NCBI RefSeq assembly: GCF_003837865.1
Contig: NZ_RQIS01000016.1
Span: 1 to 64,000 of the forward strand
DNA: 64,000 nucleotides
Origin: Paraburkholderia dinghuensis
Lineage (GTDB): Bacteria; Pseudomonadota; Gammaproteobacteria; Burkholderiales; Burkholderiaceae
Direction: 5' to 3'
A program made the translations under genes and the position numbers. The notes below the pieces were generated by a model. The model was not told the DNA's origin. It worked only from the letters and a program-made list of their open reading frames with translations, and did not search any database. Each line of letters begins with the position of its first letter. The first letter of the stretch is position 1. This document shows positions 52,128-61,175 of the stretch, one piece after another.

Positions 52128-53008
52128 TCGCGTTCTTCACCATCGCCGCTGCGATGACGATCGCCGCCGTGCTCTGCGTGCTCGCGCCGCTGCTGCGCCG
52201 CACGCCGACGACACGCGCGTCCGGCACCGCACGCACGTTGGCGGTGGCGGTTTTTCGCGCGAATCTCGCGGAAGTCGAACGGGATGTATCTGCTGGCCTG
52301 CTCGCGAAGGAGCATCGCGCCGACGCGAGGCTGGAACTCGAACGGCAACTGGTCGACGATACGCGGCTGCAACCTGCTGCAGCCGTCCCCGAGAGCGGTG
52401 GGCGAGGCGCATTCTGGCGCGCGGGCATCGCCGCGCTTATGCTGGCCGTCCTGCCTGCCGCTGCGCTGGGTCTGTATTTGCAGCTCGGTAATCCGGTCGC
52501 GATTCCGCTGCTCGCGGGCGACGGAATCGGTCTCGCGGACGATCACGCGATGTTCGAAAGCACGCCCGAAATCATGGTCACGCGGCTCGCCGTGCGTCTC
52601 GAGCGCGAGCCCGGCAACGCGGACGGCTGGGTGCTGCTCGGACGTTCGTACGCGGTGCTGGCGCGCTATGACGATGCCATCGCCGCGTATCGCCGCGCAC
52701 TGGCGCTGGTGCCGGATCAGGCGCAATGGCTGGCCGATCTCGCCGATATCGAAGCGACCGCCGCCGGCGGCGATCTGAACGGTGCGGCACGCGCGCACAT
52801 CGAGGCGGCGCTCACGGCCGATCCGGGCAATCCGAAGGCGCTGGCGCTGGCCGGCTCGGCCGCGTTCGACCGGCGTGACTACACGGCGGCGATCGACTAC
52901 TGGCAGCGCCTCGCTGCATTGCCGCAGATCAGCGAGGAAACGGCGGCGCAGGCGCGCGCGAATGCGTCGGTTGCACAGGCGCGGCTCGGCGCCTCTGCGA
53001 AACCTTGA
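52124..53008 (+). CDS. ccmI: cytochrome c maturation protein CcmI (TPR)
   Basis: The 294-residue protein has two membrane helices (about 4-23 and 100-120) and TPR repeats from about residue 150 (NADGWVLLGRSYAVLARYDDAIAAYRRALALVPDQAQWLADLAD). It binds the C-terminus of apocytochromes and brings them to the heme lyase. Last gene of the operon; the next gene is convergent at 53118. Confidence 0.93.
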   Translation: MIAFFTIAAAMTIAAVLCVLAPLLRRTPTTRASGTARTLAVAVFRANLAEVERDVSAGLLAKEHRADARLELERQLVDDTRLQPAAAVPESGGRGAFWRAGIAALMLAVLPAAALGLYLQLGNPVAIPLLAGDGIGLADDHAMFESTPEIMVTRLAVRLEREPGNADGWVLLGRSYAVLARYDDAIAAYRRALALVPDQAQWLADLADIEATAAGGDLNGAARAHIEAALTADPGNPKALALAGSAAFDRRDYTAAIDYWQRLAALPQISEETAAQARANASVAQARLGASAKP

Positions 53009-53117
53009 TCGCCACAGCCGATTTCCTGGCCGCCTGTATTCCGCAGCTCGATGCCGACGTGCTCCGGAAAGTATCGCGCGGTGCGCGCCCTCAATTTGCG
53101 GGTCGCTAGAACGTGCC

Positions 53118-54047
53118 TCAATAGAAAACCAGCCCGGGCTTCGCGGTGCTCACGCGTGTGCCCGCCTTGCCCTGGGTAATCGCCACGATATCGGCCAGCG
53201 CGCCGATCACCGAATCTCTGCCCGTGCTGCGCGCGAACTCCGCAGCCGCCATCACTTTCGGCCCCATCGACCCGGCCGCAAATCCCAGCCTCTCCAGTTC
53301 GTCGGGATGCGCGCTTGCTATCGCCTTTTGCGTCGGCTTGCCCCAGTCGACATAGGCTGCGTTCACGTCGGTTGCGATGATGAGCAGGTCGCTGTCGAGT
53401 TCCTGCGCGAGCAGCGCCGAGCACAGATCCTTGTCGATCACCGCCTCCACGCCGGCCAGCTTGTGGCCCTCGCCATATAGCGTGGGAATGCCGCCGCCGC
53501 CCGCGCAGATCACGATCGTGCCACGTTCCAGCAGCCACTTCACCGGGCGGATTTCGAAGATGTGCTTCGGCCGCGGACTCGCCACTACGCGGCGGAACTT
53601 GTCGCCGTCGGGGGCAATGCTCCAGCCGCGTTCGGCGGCTAGTTTCTCGGCTTGTTCCTTCGTATAGACGGGGCCGATCGGCTTGCTCGGATGCTGAAAG
53701 GCCGGATCGTTGCCATCGACTTCGACCTGCGTGAGGATGGTCGCGAAGGGCACTTCATAAGGCAGCAGGTTGCCGAGTTCCTGCTCGATCATGTAGCCGA
53801 TCATGCCCTCGGTCTGCGCGCCGAGCACGTCGAGCGGGTAGCCCGGCACTTCCTTGTAGGCCTCGCCCTGCAGTGCGAGGAGACCGACTTGTGGTCCGTT
53901 ACCGTGCGCGATCACGAGTTCGTTGCCGTCCGCGATCTGGGCGATCTGCGTGGCCGCGAGGCGCACGTTTTCGCGCTGGTTTTCCGCAGTCATCGGCTCG
54001 CCGCGACGCAGCAGCGCGTTGCCGCCAAGCGCAATCACGATTCGCAT
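53118..54047 (-). CDS. arcC: carbamate kinase
   Basis: The 309-residue enzyme starts at MRIVIALGGNALLRRG behind GGGAG. Conserved blocks: AHGNGPQVGLLALQ, LDVLGAQTEGMIGYMIEQEL, ICAGGGGIPTLY and EAVIDKDLCSALLAQELDSDLLIIATDVNAAYVDWGKPTQKAI. It transfers phosphate from carbamoyl phosphate to ADP, the ATP-yielding step of the arginine deiminase pathway. Last gene of the arcDABC order. Confidence 0.96.
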   Translation of the reverse strand: MRIVIALGGNALLRRGEPMTAENQRENVRLAATQIAQIADGNELVIAHGNGPQVGLLALQGEAYKEVPGYPLDVLGAQTEGMIGYMIEQELGNLLPYEVPFATILTQVEVDGNDPAFQHPSKPIGPVYTKEQAEKLAAERGWSIAPDGDKFRRVVASPRPKHIFEIRPVKWLLERGTIVICAGGGGIPTLYGEGHKLAGVEAVIDKDLCSALLAQELDSDLLIIATDVNAAYVDWGKPTQKAIASAHPDELERLGFAAGSMGPKVMAAAEFARSTGRDSVIGALADIVAITQGKAGTRVSTAKPGLVFY

Positions 54048-54149
54048 GTTGCACTCCCAGGTTGTGAATGTCGTAAGAGCGAGGCGGGCGAGCCGGCCTG
54101 CCGGATAAGGCACCCGGTGGCCGGCGCTCGCCTCGTCAAGCCGTGCGGT

Positions 54150-55160
54150 TCACAGGTCGGCAAGCGTCGAGACGAGGATTGCCTTGATCGTGTGCATGCG
54201 GTTTTCCGCCTGCTCGAAAGCGAGGTTGAGCGGCGATTCGAACACCTCCTCCGTGACCTCGATACCGCCCGCCAGTTCCGGATACTTGTCGGCGATCTGC
54301 TTGCCGATCACGGTCTCGCTGTTGTGGAAGGCGGGCAGGCAGTGCATGAAACGCGTTTGCGGATTGCCGCTCGCCTTCATTAGCGCCATGTTCACCTGGT
54401 ACGGCAGAAGCACCTTGATGCGCTCGCCCCACGCTTCTACCGGCTCGCCCATCGATACCCAGACATCGGTATGGATGAAGTCCACGCCCTTGACGGCAGC
54501 CTTGGGGTCTTCGGTCAGCAGTATGCGCGCGCCGCTTTCTTCAGCGAACTGCTTGCATTGCGTCACGAGTTCCTCGTGTGGCCAGAGCGATTTCGGTGCC
54601 GCGATGCGAACGTCCATGCCGAGCTTTGCGCCAATGAGCAGCAGCGAGTTCCCCATGTTGTTGCGCGCGTCGCCGAGGTACGCGTAGCTGATCGACGTGA
54701 GCGGTTTGTCGGAATGCTCACGCATGGTGAGTACGTCGGCGAGCATCTGCGTCGGGTGATATTCATCGGTCAGGCCATTGAACACCGGCACACCGGCGAA
54801 TTTCGCCAGTTCCTCGACGATCTCTTGCTTGAAGCCGCGATATTCGATTGCGTCGTACATGCGCCCGAGCACGCGCGCCGTGTCCTTCATGCTCTCCTTG
54901 TGGCCGATCTGCGAGGAGTTCGGGTCGATATAGGTGACGTTCGCGCCCTGGTCATAGGCGGCGACTTCGAACGCGCAGCGCGTGCGCGTGGACGTCTTTT
55001 CGAAGATCAGTGCAACGTTCACCCCCTTGAGGTGCTGCTGCTCGGTTCCCGTGTACTTTGCGCGCTTGAGATCGCGCGAGAGATCGAGCAGATATCTCAA
55101 CTCGCGGGTGCTGTGGTGCACCAGGCTGAGCAGGCTGCGGTTGCGCAGGTTGAAAGCCAT
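54150..55160 (-). CDS. arcB: ornithine carbamoyltransferase, catabolic
   Basis: The 336-residue enzyme has the carbamoyl-phosphate site FEKTSTRTRCAFEVAAYDQG and the ornithine-side motif FMHCLPAFHN. Its length and its place between arcA and arcC indicate the catabolic enzyme, which splits citrulline into ornithine and carbamoyl phosphate. GGAG precedes the ATG. The gap to arcC is 102 nt. Confidence 0.95.
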   Translation of the reverse strand: MAFNLRNRSLLSLVHHSTRELRYLLDLSRDLKRAKYTGTEQQHLKGVNVALIFEKTSTRTRCAFEVAAYDQGANVTYIDPNSSQIGHKESMKDTARVLGRMYDAIEYRGFKQEIVEELAKFAGVPVFNGLTDEYHPTQMLADVLTMREHSDKPLTSISYAYLGDARNNMGNSLLLIGAKLGMDVRIAAPKSLWPHEELVTQCKQFAEESGARILLTEDPKAAVKGVDFIHTDVWVSMGEPVEAWGERIKVLLPYQVNMALMKASGNPQTRFMHCLPAFHNSETVIGKQIADKYPELAGGIEVTEEVFESPLNLAFEQAENRMHTIKAILVSTLADL

Positions 55161-55231
55161 TTCGGTTCTCCATTGCGAATGCAGTTGGAATGCGGGTAAT
55201 CAGGCCGTCACGTTCGGCCGGGGCACAACGT

Positions 55232-56488
55232 TCACAAATCCACGGCGTCGCGCGAGATCGGGCATGTCATGCAGTGACCGCCGCCGCGCCCGCGGCCCAG
55301 CTCGCTCGCCGTGATCGTGATGACTTCCACGCCCGCCTTGCGCAGCAGGGTATTCGTATACGTGTTGCGGTCGTAGCCGACCACCACACCGGGCTCGAGG
55401 CACACCACGTTGTTGCCGTCGTCCCACTGCTCACGCTCGGCCGCGAACGCGTTGCCGCCGGTTTCGACGATGCGCAGTTCCTTGAGGCCCATCGCTTCGG
55501 CCACGACTTCCACGAAGGGCTTTTCTTCGCGACGCAGATCGAGCTTCGATGGGCTCTTGTCGTCGGGGCGAATCGAGAACGGCACGATCTCGCCGACCAC
55601 TTCGGGGAAGATCGTCACGAGGTCGCGGTCGCAGAAGCTGAACACCGTGTCGAGGTGCATGGCGGCGCGCGACTTGGGCAGGCCCGCCACGACGATGCGC
55701 TTGGCGCCGCCTTTTGCGAAGATGTTCTGTGCCAGCCGCCCGATGGCCTGGCGGCTCGAGCGCTCACCCATGCCGATGAGCACGACGCCATTGCCGATCG
55801 GCATGACGTCGCCGCCTTCGAGTGTCGCCGCGCCATGATCCTCGTCCGGGTCGCCGTACCAGACCTCGAAGTCTTGGCCCGCGAATTGCGGGTGATACCG
55901 GTAGATGGCGGTGGTGAGCAGCGTCTCCTGGCGGCGTGCCGGCCAGTACATCGGATTGAGCGATACGCCCTTGTAAATCCAGCAGGTCGTGTCGCGCGTG
56001 AAGACCGTATTGGGCAGCGGGGCGAGCACGAAACTCGAGTAGCCCAGGTAGCGGCGGAACTCCTTGAGGATCCTGCTTTGATCGGTATCCGGAATATCTT
56101 CGGCGACAACGCCGCCAATCAGAAATTCCGCGAGCCGGCGCGGCTCGATCCCTTCCAGCCAGCTGCGTACCTCGCCCGCAAGCGAGACGCCCACGGTCTC
56201 GGGGCGAATCTTCCGGTCGAGAATGAATTTCAACGCATCAGCGTTCTGTACCGTTTCGGTCAGCAGGTTGTGCATTTCGAGAACTTCAACGCCGCGGTCC
56301 CGCATCTTCGTCACGAAGTCGAAGTGGTCGCGCTTGGCCTGGCTCACCCAGATGACGTCGTCGAATAGCAGTTCGTCGCAGTTGCTTGGCGTGAGGCGTT
56401 GATGCGCGAGCCCAGGCGAGCAAACCATAACCTTGCGCAGCTTGCCCGCCTCGGAGTTGACGCCAAAGGCGGCAGTGTCCGTACTCAT
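55232..56488 (-). CDS. arcA: arginine deiminase
   Basis: The 418-residue enzyme has VFTRDTTCWIYKGVSLNPM, LEGGDVMPIGNGVVLIGMGERSSRQAI and the catalytic cysteine in RGGGHCMTCPISRDAVDL at the C-terminus. It hydrolyses arginine to citrulline and ammonia. GAGGAG lies before the ATG, and arcD ends 15 nt upstream, so both are cotranscribed. Confidence 0.97.
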   Translation of the reverse strand: MSTDTAAFGVNSEAGKLRKVMVCSPGLAHQRLTPSNCDELLFDDVIWVSQAKRDHFDFVTKMRDRGVEVLEMHNLLTETVQNADALKFILDRKIRPETVGVSLAGEVRSWLEGIEPRRLAEFLIGGVVAEDIPDTDQSRILKEFRRYLGYSSFVLAPLPNTVFTRDTTCWIYKGVSLNPMYWPARRQETLLTTAIYRYHPQFAGQDFEVWYGDPDEDHGAATLEGGDVMPIGNGVVLIGMGERSSRQAIGRLAQNIFAKGGAKRIVVAGLPKSRAAMHLDTVFSFCDRDLVTIFPEVVGEIVPFSIRPDDKSPSKLDLRREEKPFVEVVAEAMGLKELRIVETGGNAFAAEREQWDDGNNVVCLEPGVVVGYDRNTYTNTLLRKAGVEVITITASELGRGRGGGHCMTCPISRDAVDL

Positions 56489-56503
56489 AGAAGACTCCTC
56501 GAA

Positions 56504-57985
56504 TCAGAGGGTGAGAAAGCCCTTGTAGAGGCCGAAAGCCGCGATTAGCGCGCCGATCAGCACCGCGGCGAATACGAAAATTTCCACCGTCGTAAAAACG
56601 GGTTTGCCGATCTCGCGTTTCGCGCGTGCGAACAGAATCACGCCGGGTGCGTAGAGCAGCGCCGAGAGCAGCACGTATTTGAGGCCGCCCGCATAGATGA
56701 GCCAGATGGCGTAGATCACCGCGATGAGCGCGATGATCATGTCCTTGCTGCGCGGGCCGCTGTCGACCTCGTAGGTCTCGCCGCGCAGCGTCAGCAACAA
56801 CGCATAGGCCGCCGACCAGAAATAGGGCAGCAGGATCATCGAGGTCGCGAGATAGATCAGCGAGAGATACGTGCCCTTGGAGAACAGCGTGATGACGAGA
56901 AAGAGCTGGACCATGCCGTTCGTGAGCCAGAGCGCATTGGCCGGCACGTGCTTCGCGTTTTCCTTGCGCAGGAAGCTCGGCATGGTGTGGTCGCGCGCGG
57001 CCGAGAAAATGATTTCGGCACAAAGCAGCACCCAGGAAAGCAGCGCGCCGCACAGCGATATGACGAGCCCAACGCTAATGAGGATCGCTCCCCAGTGTCC
57101 GACCACATGTTCCAGAACACCCGCCATCGAAGGATTTTGCAGCTCGGCAAGTTTGGGTTGCGTGAGCACGCCGAGCGAAAGCACGTTCACGAGTACGAGC
57201 AGCAGGAGCACACCAACAAAGCCGATGACCGTCGCCTTGCCGACATCGCTGCGCTTCTCCGCGCGCGCGGAAAAGATGCTCGCGCCTTCAATGCCGATGA
57301 ACACCCACACCGTCACGAGCATCATGTTGCGAACCTGGTTCGACACGCTGCCGAGCTTGGGATTCATTTGGCCCCAGAAGTCGGCGGTGAACGTGCCGCT
57401 GCTGAAGCCAAACGCGCAGATGATGATGAAGAGGCACAACGGAATGAGTTTGGCCACCGTGGTGATCTGGTTGACGATTGCGGCCTCCTTGATGCCTCGC
57501 AGCACAAGAAAATGCAGCAACCAGAGCAGCACCGAGGCGCAGATGATGGAAACGAGCGTGTTGCCTTCGCCAAAGATCGGATAGAAATAGCCGAGTGTGC
57601 TGAAGAGGAGAACGAAGTAGCCGACGTTGCCTAACCAGGCACTGATCCAGTAGCCCCACGCTGAGCCGAAGCCCATGAAGTCGCCGAAACCGGCTTTCGC
57701 GAAGGCGTACACCCCACCGTCGAGTTCGGGCTTACGCAGCGCCAGCGACTGGAATACGAATGCGAGCGTGAGCATGCCGACTGCGGTGATCGCCCAGCCG
57801 ATCAGCACCGCACCGGCGTCCGCGCTGACCGCCATATTTTGCGGCAGGGAAAAGATGCCGCCACCCACCATCGACCCGACAACGAGGGCAGTGAGCGCAC
57901 CGAGCCGCAGCTTGTTGGAAGCGGCGGGCGCGGCAGTGCTCTCGGGCTTCGCTGCGGGACGGGGCGTAGACGTCGAATCGGACAT
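56504..57985 (-). CDS. arcD: arginine/ornithine antiporter
   Basis: The 493-residue APC-family transporter starts at MSDSTSTPRP behind GGGAG; a longer reading is not supported. About 12 to 13 helices follow a Pro/Ala-rich N-terminus; SMVGGGIFSLPQNMA is the usual first-helix motif. WVFIGIEGASIFSARAEKRSDVGKATVIGF matches ArcD/basic amino-acid antiporters. It brings in arginine and exports ornithine. First gene of the arc operon; the 836-nt upstream gap holds its control region. Confidence 0.93.
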   Translation of the reverse strand: MSDSTSTPRPAAKPESTAAPAASNKLRLGALTALVVGSMVGGGIFSLPQNMAVSADAGAVLIGWAITAVGMLTLAFVFQSLALRKPELDGGVYAFAKAGFGDFMGFGSAWGYWISAWLGNVGYFVLLFSTLGYFYPIFGEGNTLVSIICASVLLWLLHFLVLRGIKEAAIVNQITTVAKLIPLCLFIIICAFGFSSGTFTADFWGQMNPKLGSVSNQVRNMMLVTVWVFIGIEGASIFSARAEKRSDVGKATVIGFVGVLLLLVLVNVLSLGVLTQPKLAELQNPSMAGVLEHVVGHWGAILISVGLVISLCGALLSWVLLCAEIIFSAARDHTMPSFLRKENAKHVPANALWLTNGMVQLFLVITLFSKGTYLSLIYLATSMILLPYFWSAAYALLLTLRGETYEVDSGPRSKDMIIALIAVIYAIWLIYAGGLKYVLLSALLYAPGVILFARAKREIGKPVFTTVEIFVFAAVLIGALIAAFGLYKGFLTL

Positions 57986-58718
57986 GGGGTGTCTCCCATA
58001 CGAGCCGGCCCGCCGCGGATCTCGCGCTGCGCACCAACCCGTCAGATTATTTCTGTTGTGCCTCGCGAACTGTGCGGTTAGTCCAAAGCGCAAATCGAAG
58101 CCGCGCCAGGACGTGTTTAATCTATAGCTGACACGAATTTTGGCAATACGACTTTGGTCCAATACCGCGGAGCCACCCGCGAGCGTTGCCGCGAATATCA
58201 CCGTGGTACCCACAAACGCACGCGTGGCGCATGGCGATGGTGCGTGACGTCGGCGCGCTGCCTCGTCGATACGGATCGAATATCAACCGGGCGTCAACGA
58301 ATGAGCGCTGCAGCCAGCGCGAATGGGACGGGACCGGTGCACTGGTTTGATAGTAGATCATTGCAAGTTCACCGCGACAACGATCGTCGGCCGCGAAGAG
58401 CCTTCATTAAAAGCACACGCTTTTGTCATTCTTCGAAAAAGAAAGTCCACCTGAATAAATGTGATCAAGATCGCAATCATGTTTTCGTTTAAAGAAAACG
58501 GTGATCATCGCGATGTTTTCTGCTTTTCAGGGTGCAACCAGGGGCAAGCTTCCGCAGTTAGTTATTACTGGACGACACAATCGCAAATCAAGCCATGGAA
58601 CGGGGCTGCAATTTATTATTGGGGGCAGGTGGCCGAGGCCAATGCGCTGACTCACCGGGCCGCTCGCCAGGTCTTCCGGCGGGTTTGTGACGCAACTGCT
58701 ACAATTGGCGAGAATTGC
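57986..58718. other. long non-coding region between arcD and queC
   Basis: No gene is convincing in this stretch. From about 58340 to 58620 it is AT-richer than its surroundings and contains GTGATCA twice, at 58461 and 58501, exactly 40 bp apart; the symmetric block GTTTTC-N7-GAAAAC (58481-58499) lies between them. AAAAGC-ACAC-GCTTTT (58409-58424) is another short hairpin. This is a probable regulatory region for arcD. Confidence 0.45.
58461..58507. promoter_or_regulatory. pair of GTGATCA repeats around a short inverted repeat
   Basis: GTGATCA at 58461-58467 and 58501-58507, spaced four helical turns apart and flanking GTTTTC/GAAAAC. It might bind a regulator of the arc operon; distance to the arcD start is about 480 nt. 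Confidence 0.35.
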
Positions 58719-58755
58719 AGCCCCAGGATAATCGCGCGATTCCTGGGGCTTTTTC
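58719..58755 (+). terminator. terminator-type hairpin upstream of queC
   Basis: AGCCCCAGGA (58719-58728) pairs with TCCTGGGGCT (58741-58750), with the palindrome ATCGCGCGAT in the loop, followed by TTTTC and another T-run. No gene ends just before it; it may close a short transcript that begins near the TACAAT at 58700. Confidence 0.75.
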
Positions 58756-58821
58756 GTTTTTCTGCGGCGCTGCTTCGGCACGTGCGGCGCTGTGCGGGAA
58801 CCACACACAGGGAGTTTCACG

Positions 58822-59556
58822 GTGACTCGAACAGACGCTAAAAACAGCGCGCTCGTGCTGTTTTCCGGCGGCCAGGACTCGGCCACATGCCTCGCATGGG
58901 CGCTCGATCGTTACGATATCGTCGAGACGCTGGGCTTCGACTACGGCCAGCGCCATCGCGTCGAACTCGAGTGCCGTGACGGCTTCCGTACAGCCATCGC
59001 GCGAGCGTTTCCCGAATGGGGCAAGCGCCTTGGCGACGATCACATGATCGACCTTTCTGTGCTTGGCTCGATCAGCGATACGGCCATGACGCGAGAGATC
59101 GAGATCGAGACCGCCGCGACCGGCTTGCCGAACACGTTCGTGCCGGGCCGCAACCTGATGTTCATGACGATCGCCGCAGCGATCGCGTACCGGCGGGGGC
59201 TCAACGTGCTCGTCGGCGGCATGTGCGAGACCGACTTTTCGGGCTATCCCGACTGCCGGGACGACACCATGAAGGCCCTCCAGGTCGCGCTGAACCTCGG
59301 CATGGACAGCCGCTTCGTGCTGGAAACGCCGCTCATGTGGCTCGACAAGGCCGATACATGGCGCCTCGCGCGGCAACTGGGTGGCGAAGAACTCGTCGAA
59401 CTGGTGCGCGTCGAAACGCACACGTGCTACGTCGGCGAGCGCGCCGAACTGCAGCCGTGGGGTTTCGGCTGCGGCGAGTGCCCGGCCTGCAAGCTCCGCA
59501 AGCGCGGCTATGAAGCGTATCTCGCGGGCGAGAACGTCACCGAAGCACCGGTCTGA
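58822..59556 (+). CDS. queC: 7-cyano-7-deazaguanine (preQ0) synthase
   Basis: The 244-residue enzyme starts with the GTG preceded by GGGAG at 58810; a GTG 30 nt upstream has no ribosome site. It has the PP-loop ALVLFSGGQDSATCLAWAL, FVPGRNLMFMTIAAA, and the zinc-binding cysteines of GFGCGECPACKLRKRGY near the C-terminus. It converts 7-carboxy-7-deazaguanine to preQ0 with ATP and ammonia, on the way to queuosine in tRNA. Confidence 0.96.
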   Translation: MTRTDAKNSALVLFSGGQDSATCLAWALDRYDIVETLGFDYGQRHRVELECRDGFRTAIARAFPEWGKRLGDDHMIDLSVLGSISDTAMTREIEIETAATGLPNTFVPGRNLMFMTIAAAIAYRRGLNVLVGGMCETDFSGYPDCRDDTMKALQVALNLGMDSRFVLETPLMWLDKADTWRLARQLGGEELVELVRVETHTCYVGERAELQPWGFGCGECPACKLRKRGYEAYLAGENVTEAPV

Positions 59557-59814
59557 GGGCCTGACCGGGTTCGGGCCGAGGGGTGCGCCAGGCTCGGTCG
59601 CGAGAGTGGTTTCGGGCGGAACGCTCTGGCTCTTCGCACCGGCCCGGCTCTGTGGCGTGGCACGACCTCGAGGCACGCCGCATAGCGCCGCATCGCGTGC
59701 GGCGGCGTCGGGCAAAATGCGCTGGAATGCAATCCGGCACGCACGCGCACGGCGAGACCGGTGGCTCAGCGCTCCCGACACGCGACTCAACCCGATCCAG
59801 GATCAGGCAGCACA

Positions 59815-60447
59815 ATGACTTACGCAGTAAAGGAAATTTTCTACACGTTGCAGGGCGAAGGCGCGAACGCCGGGCGTCCGGCCGTCTTCTGCCGGTTCGC
59901 CGGCTGCAATCTGTGGTCCGGCCGTGAAGAGGACCGGGCCGATGCCGCGTGCCGCTTCTGCGACACCGACTTCGTCGGCACCGACGGCGAGAACGGCGGC
60001 AAGTACCGCAGCGCCGACGAACTGGTCGCGAAGATCGCGTCCCTGTGGCCCGAAGGCGAAGGCAACCGCTTCGTGGTGTGCACGGGCGGCGAGCCGATGC
60101 TGCAGATCGACGCGCCGTTCGTCGACGCGCTGCACGCCGCCGGCTTCGAGATCGCCATCGAAACGAACGGTTCGTTGCCGGTGCTCGAGACGATCGACTG
60201 GGTGTGCGTGAGCCCGAAGGCCGACGCGCCGCTCGTCGTCACCAAAGGCAACGAACTGAAGGTCGTGGTGCCGCAGGACAACCAGCGCCTCGCCGACTAC
60301 GCGAAACTGGACTTCGAGTATTTCCTCGTCCAGCCGATGGACGGCCCGTCGCGCGACCTGAACACGAAACTCGCCATCGACTGGTGCAAGCGGCACCCGC
60401 AGTGGCGCCTTTCGATGCAGACTCACAAATATCTGAACATCCCCTGA
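59815..60447 (+). CDS. queE: 7-carboxy-7-deazaguanine synthase
   Basis: The 210-residue radical SAM enzyme starts at MTYAVKEIFYTLQGEG. Its cluster motif is not the usual Cx3Cx2C: C33 is followed after 14 residues by CRFC, i.e. Cx14Cx2C, the form known from Burkholderia QueE. VCTGGEPMLQ and AIETNGSLP are SAM-binding strands. It makes carboxy-deazaguanine from the QueD product. A gap of 258 nt after queC holds no gene. Confidence 0.95.
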   Translation: MTYAVKEIFYTLQGEGANAGRPAVFCRFAGCNLWSGREEDRADAACRFCDTDFVGTDGENGGKYRSADELVAKIASLWPEGEGNRFVVCTGGEPMLQIDAPFVDALHAAGFEIAIETNGSLPVLETIDWVCVSPKADAPLVVTKGNELKVVVPQDNQRLADYAKLDFEYFLVQPMDGPSRDLNTKLAIDWCKRHPQWRLSMQTHKYLNIP

Positions 60448-60459
60448 AGCGGAAGCACC

Positions 60460-60906
60460 GTGCTGACGATCACCCGAAAACTCGAATTCGATGCGGGTCA
60501 CCGCATCCCCGACCACCGCAGCCAGTGCCGCAATCTGCATGGCCATCGCTACGTGCTCGAGCTCACCCTGCAAGGCGATCTCATCGAGACCGAAGGCGCG
60601 CCCGACCGCGGCATGGTGATGGACTTCGCCGATGTGAAGGCGCTCGCGAACCAGCATCTCATCGACCTGTGGGATCACGCGTTTCTCGTCTACGAAGGCG
60701 ACACGCAGGTGCGCGGCTTCCTCGAAACGCTGCCGGGCCACAAGACTGTCGTGATCGACCGTATTCCGACCGTCGAGAATCTTGCGGCCATCGTGTTCGA
60801 GATCCTCGCGAACGTCTACGACGCTCACTACGGCGTGAATCTGCGGCTCCATAAAGTGCGCCTCTCCGAGACGCCGAACTGCTGGGCCGAAGTCATCCGC
60901 GACTGA
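60460..60906 (+). CDS. queD: 6-carboxytetrahydropterin synthase
   Basis: The 148-residue enzyme starts with GTG 12 nt after queE, with GGAAG upstream. Zinc ligands H14 (AGHRIPD), H27 and H29 (LHGHRY) and the catalytic C23 are visible, with WDHAFLVYEGD in the middle and LSETPNCWAEV at the end. It converts dihydroneopterin triphosphate to 6-carboxytetrahydropterin for QueE. Confidence 0.96.
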   Translation: MLTITRKLEFDAGHRIPDHRSQCRNLHGHRYVLELTLQGDLIETEGAPDRGMVMDFADVKALANQHLIDLWDHAFLVYEGDTQVRGFLETLPGHKTVVIDRIPTVENLAAIVFEILANVYDAHYGVNLRLHKVRLSETPNCWAEVIRD

Positions 60907-61175
60907 TCCTCGCGCATCCTCGCGTTTGGCCATTGCCTTTCCCGCCTGCCGTTGCAGGCGGTCGCGCACGCCCTCTTGCGCTCCGGGTTTTCAGCCCCGG
61001 GTTTTCCGCCCAATGGCGAGAGTCATTGTCGCGGTATGATCGTCCGGACAAGGCCGCGCACTCTCGTGCGCGGACACAAAACTCAAACGATGCGAGACAT
61101 GCAGGTTGCGGCGTCGCCGGGCCACTCGGCCCGGGCATGACGCGTGCGGCTCGCAGACTCGCCGGGAGCGCGGCG

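Noticed and set aside
58346..58362. FNR/ANR-like box TTGAT-AGTAG-ATCAT upstream of arcD
   Set aside because: The spacer is 5 nt instead of 4, the right half is imperfect, and the distance to arcD is more than 350 nt.
58640..58790. preQ1 riboswitch in front of queC
   Set aside because: The hairpin and T-run are there, but the short C-rich loop and the A-rich tail of preQ1-I aptamers are not; gene content (queCED) also lies upstream of preQ1 formation.
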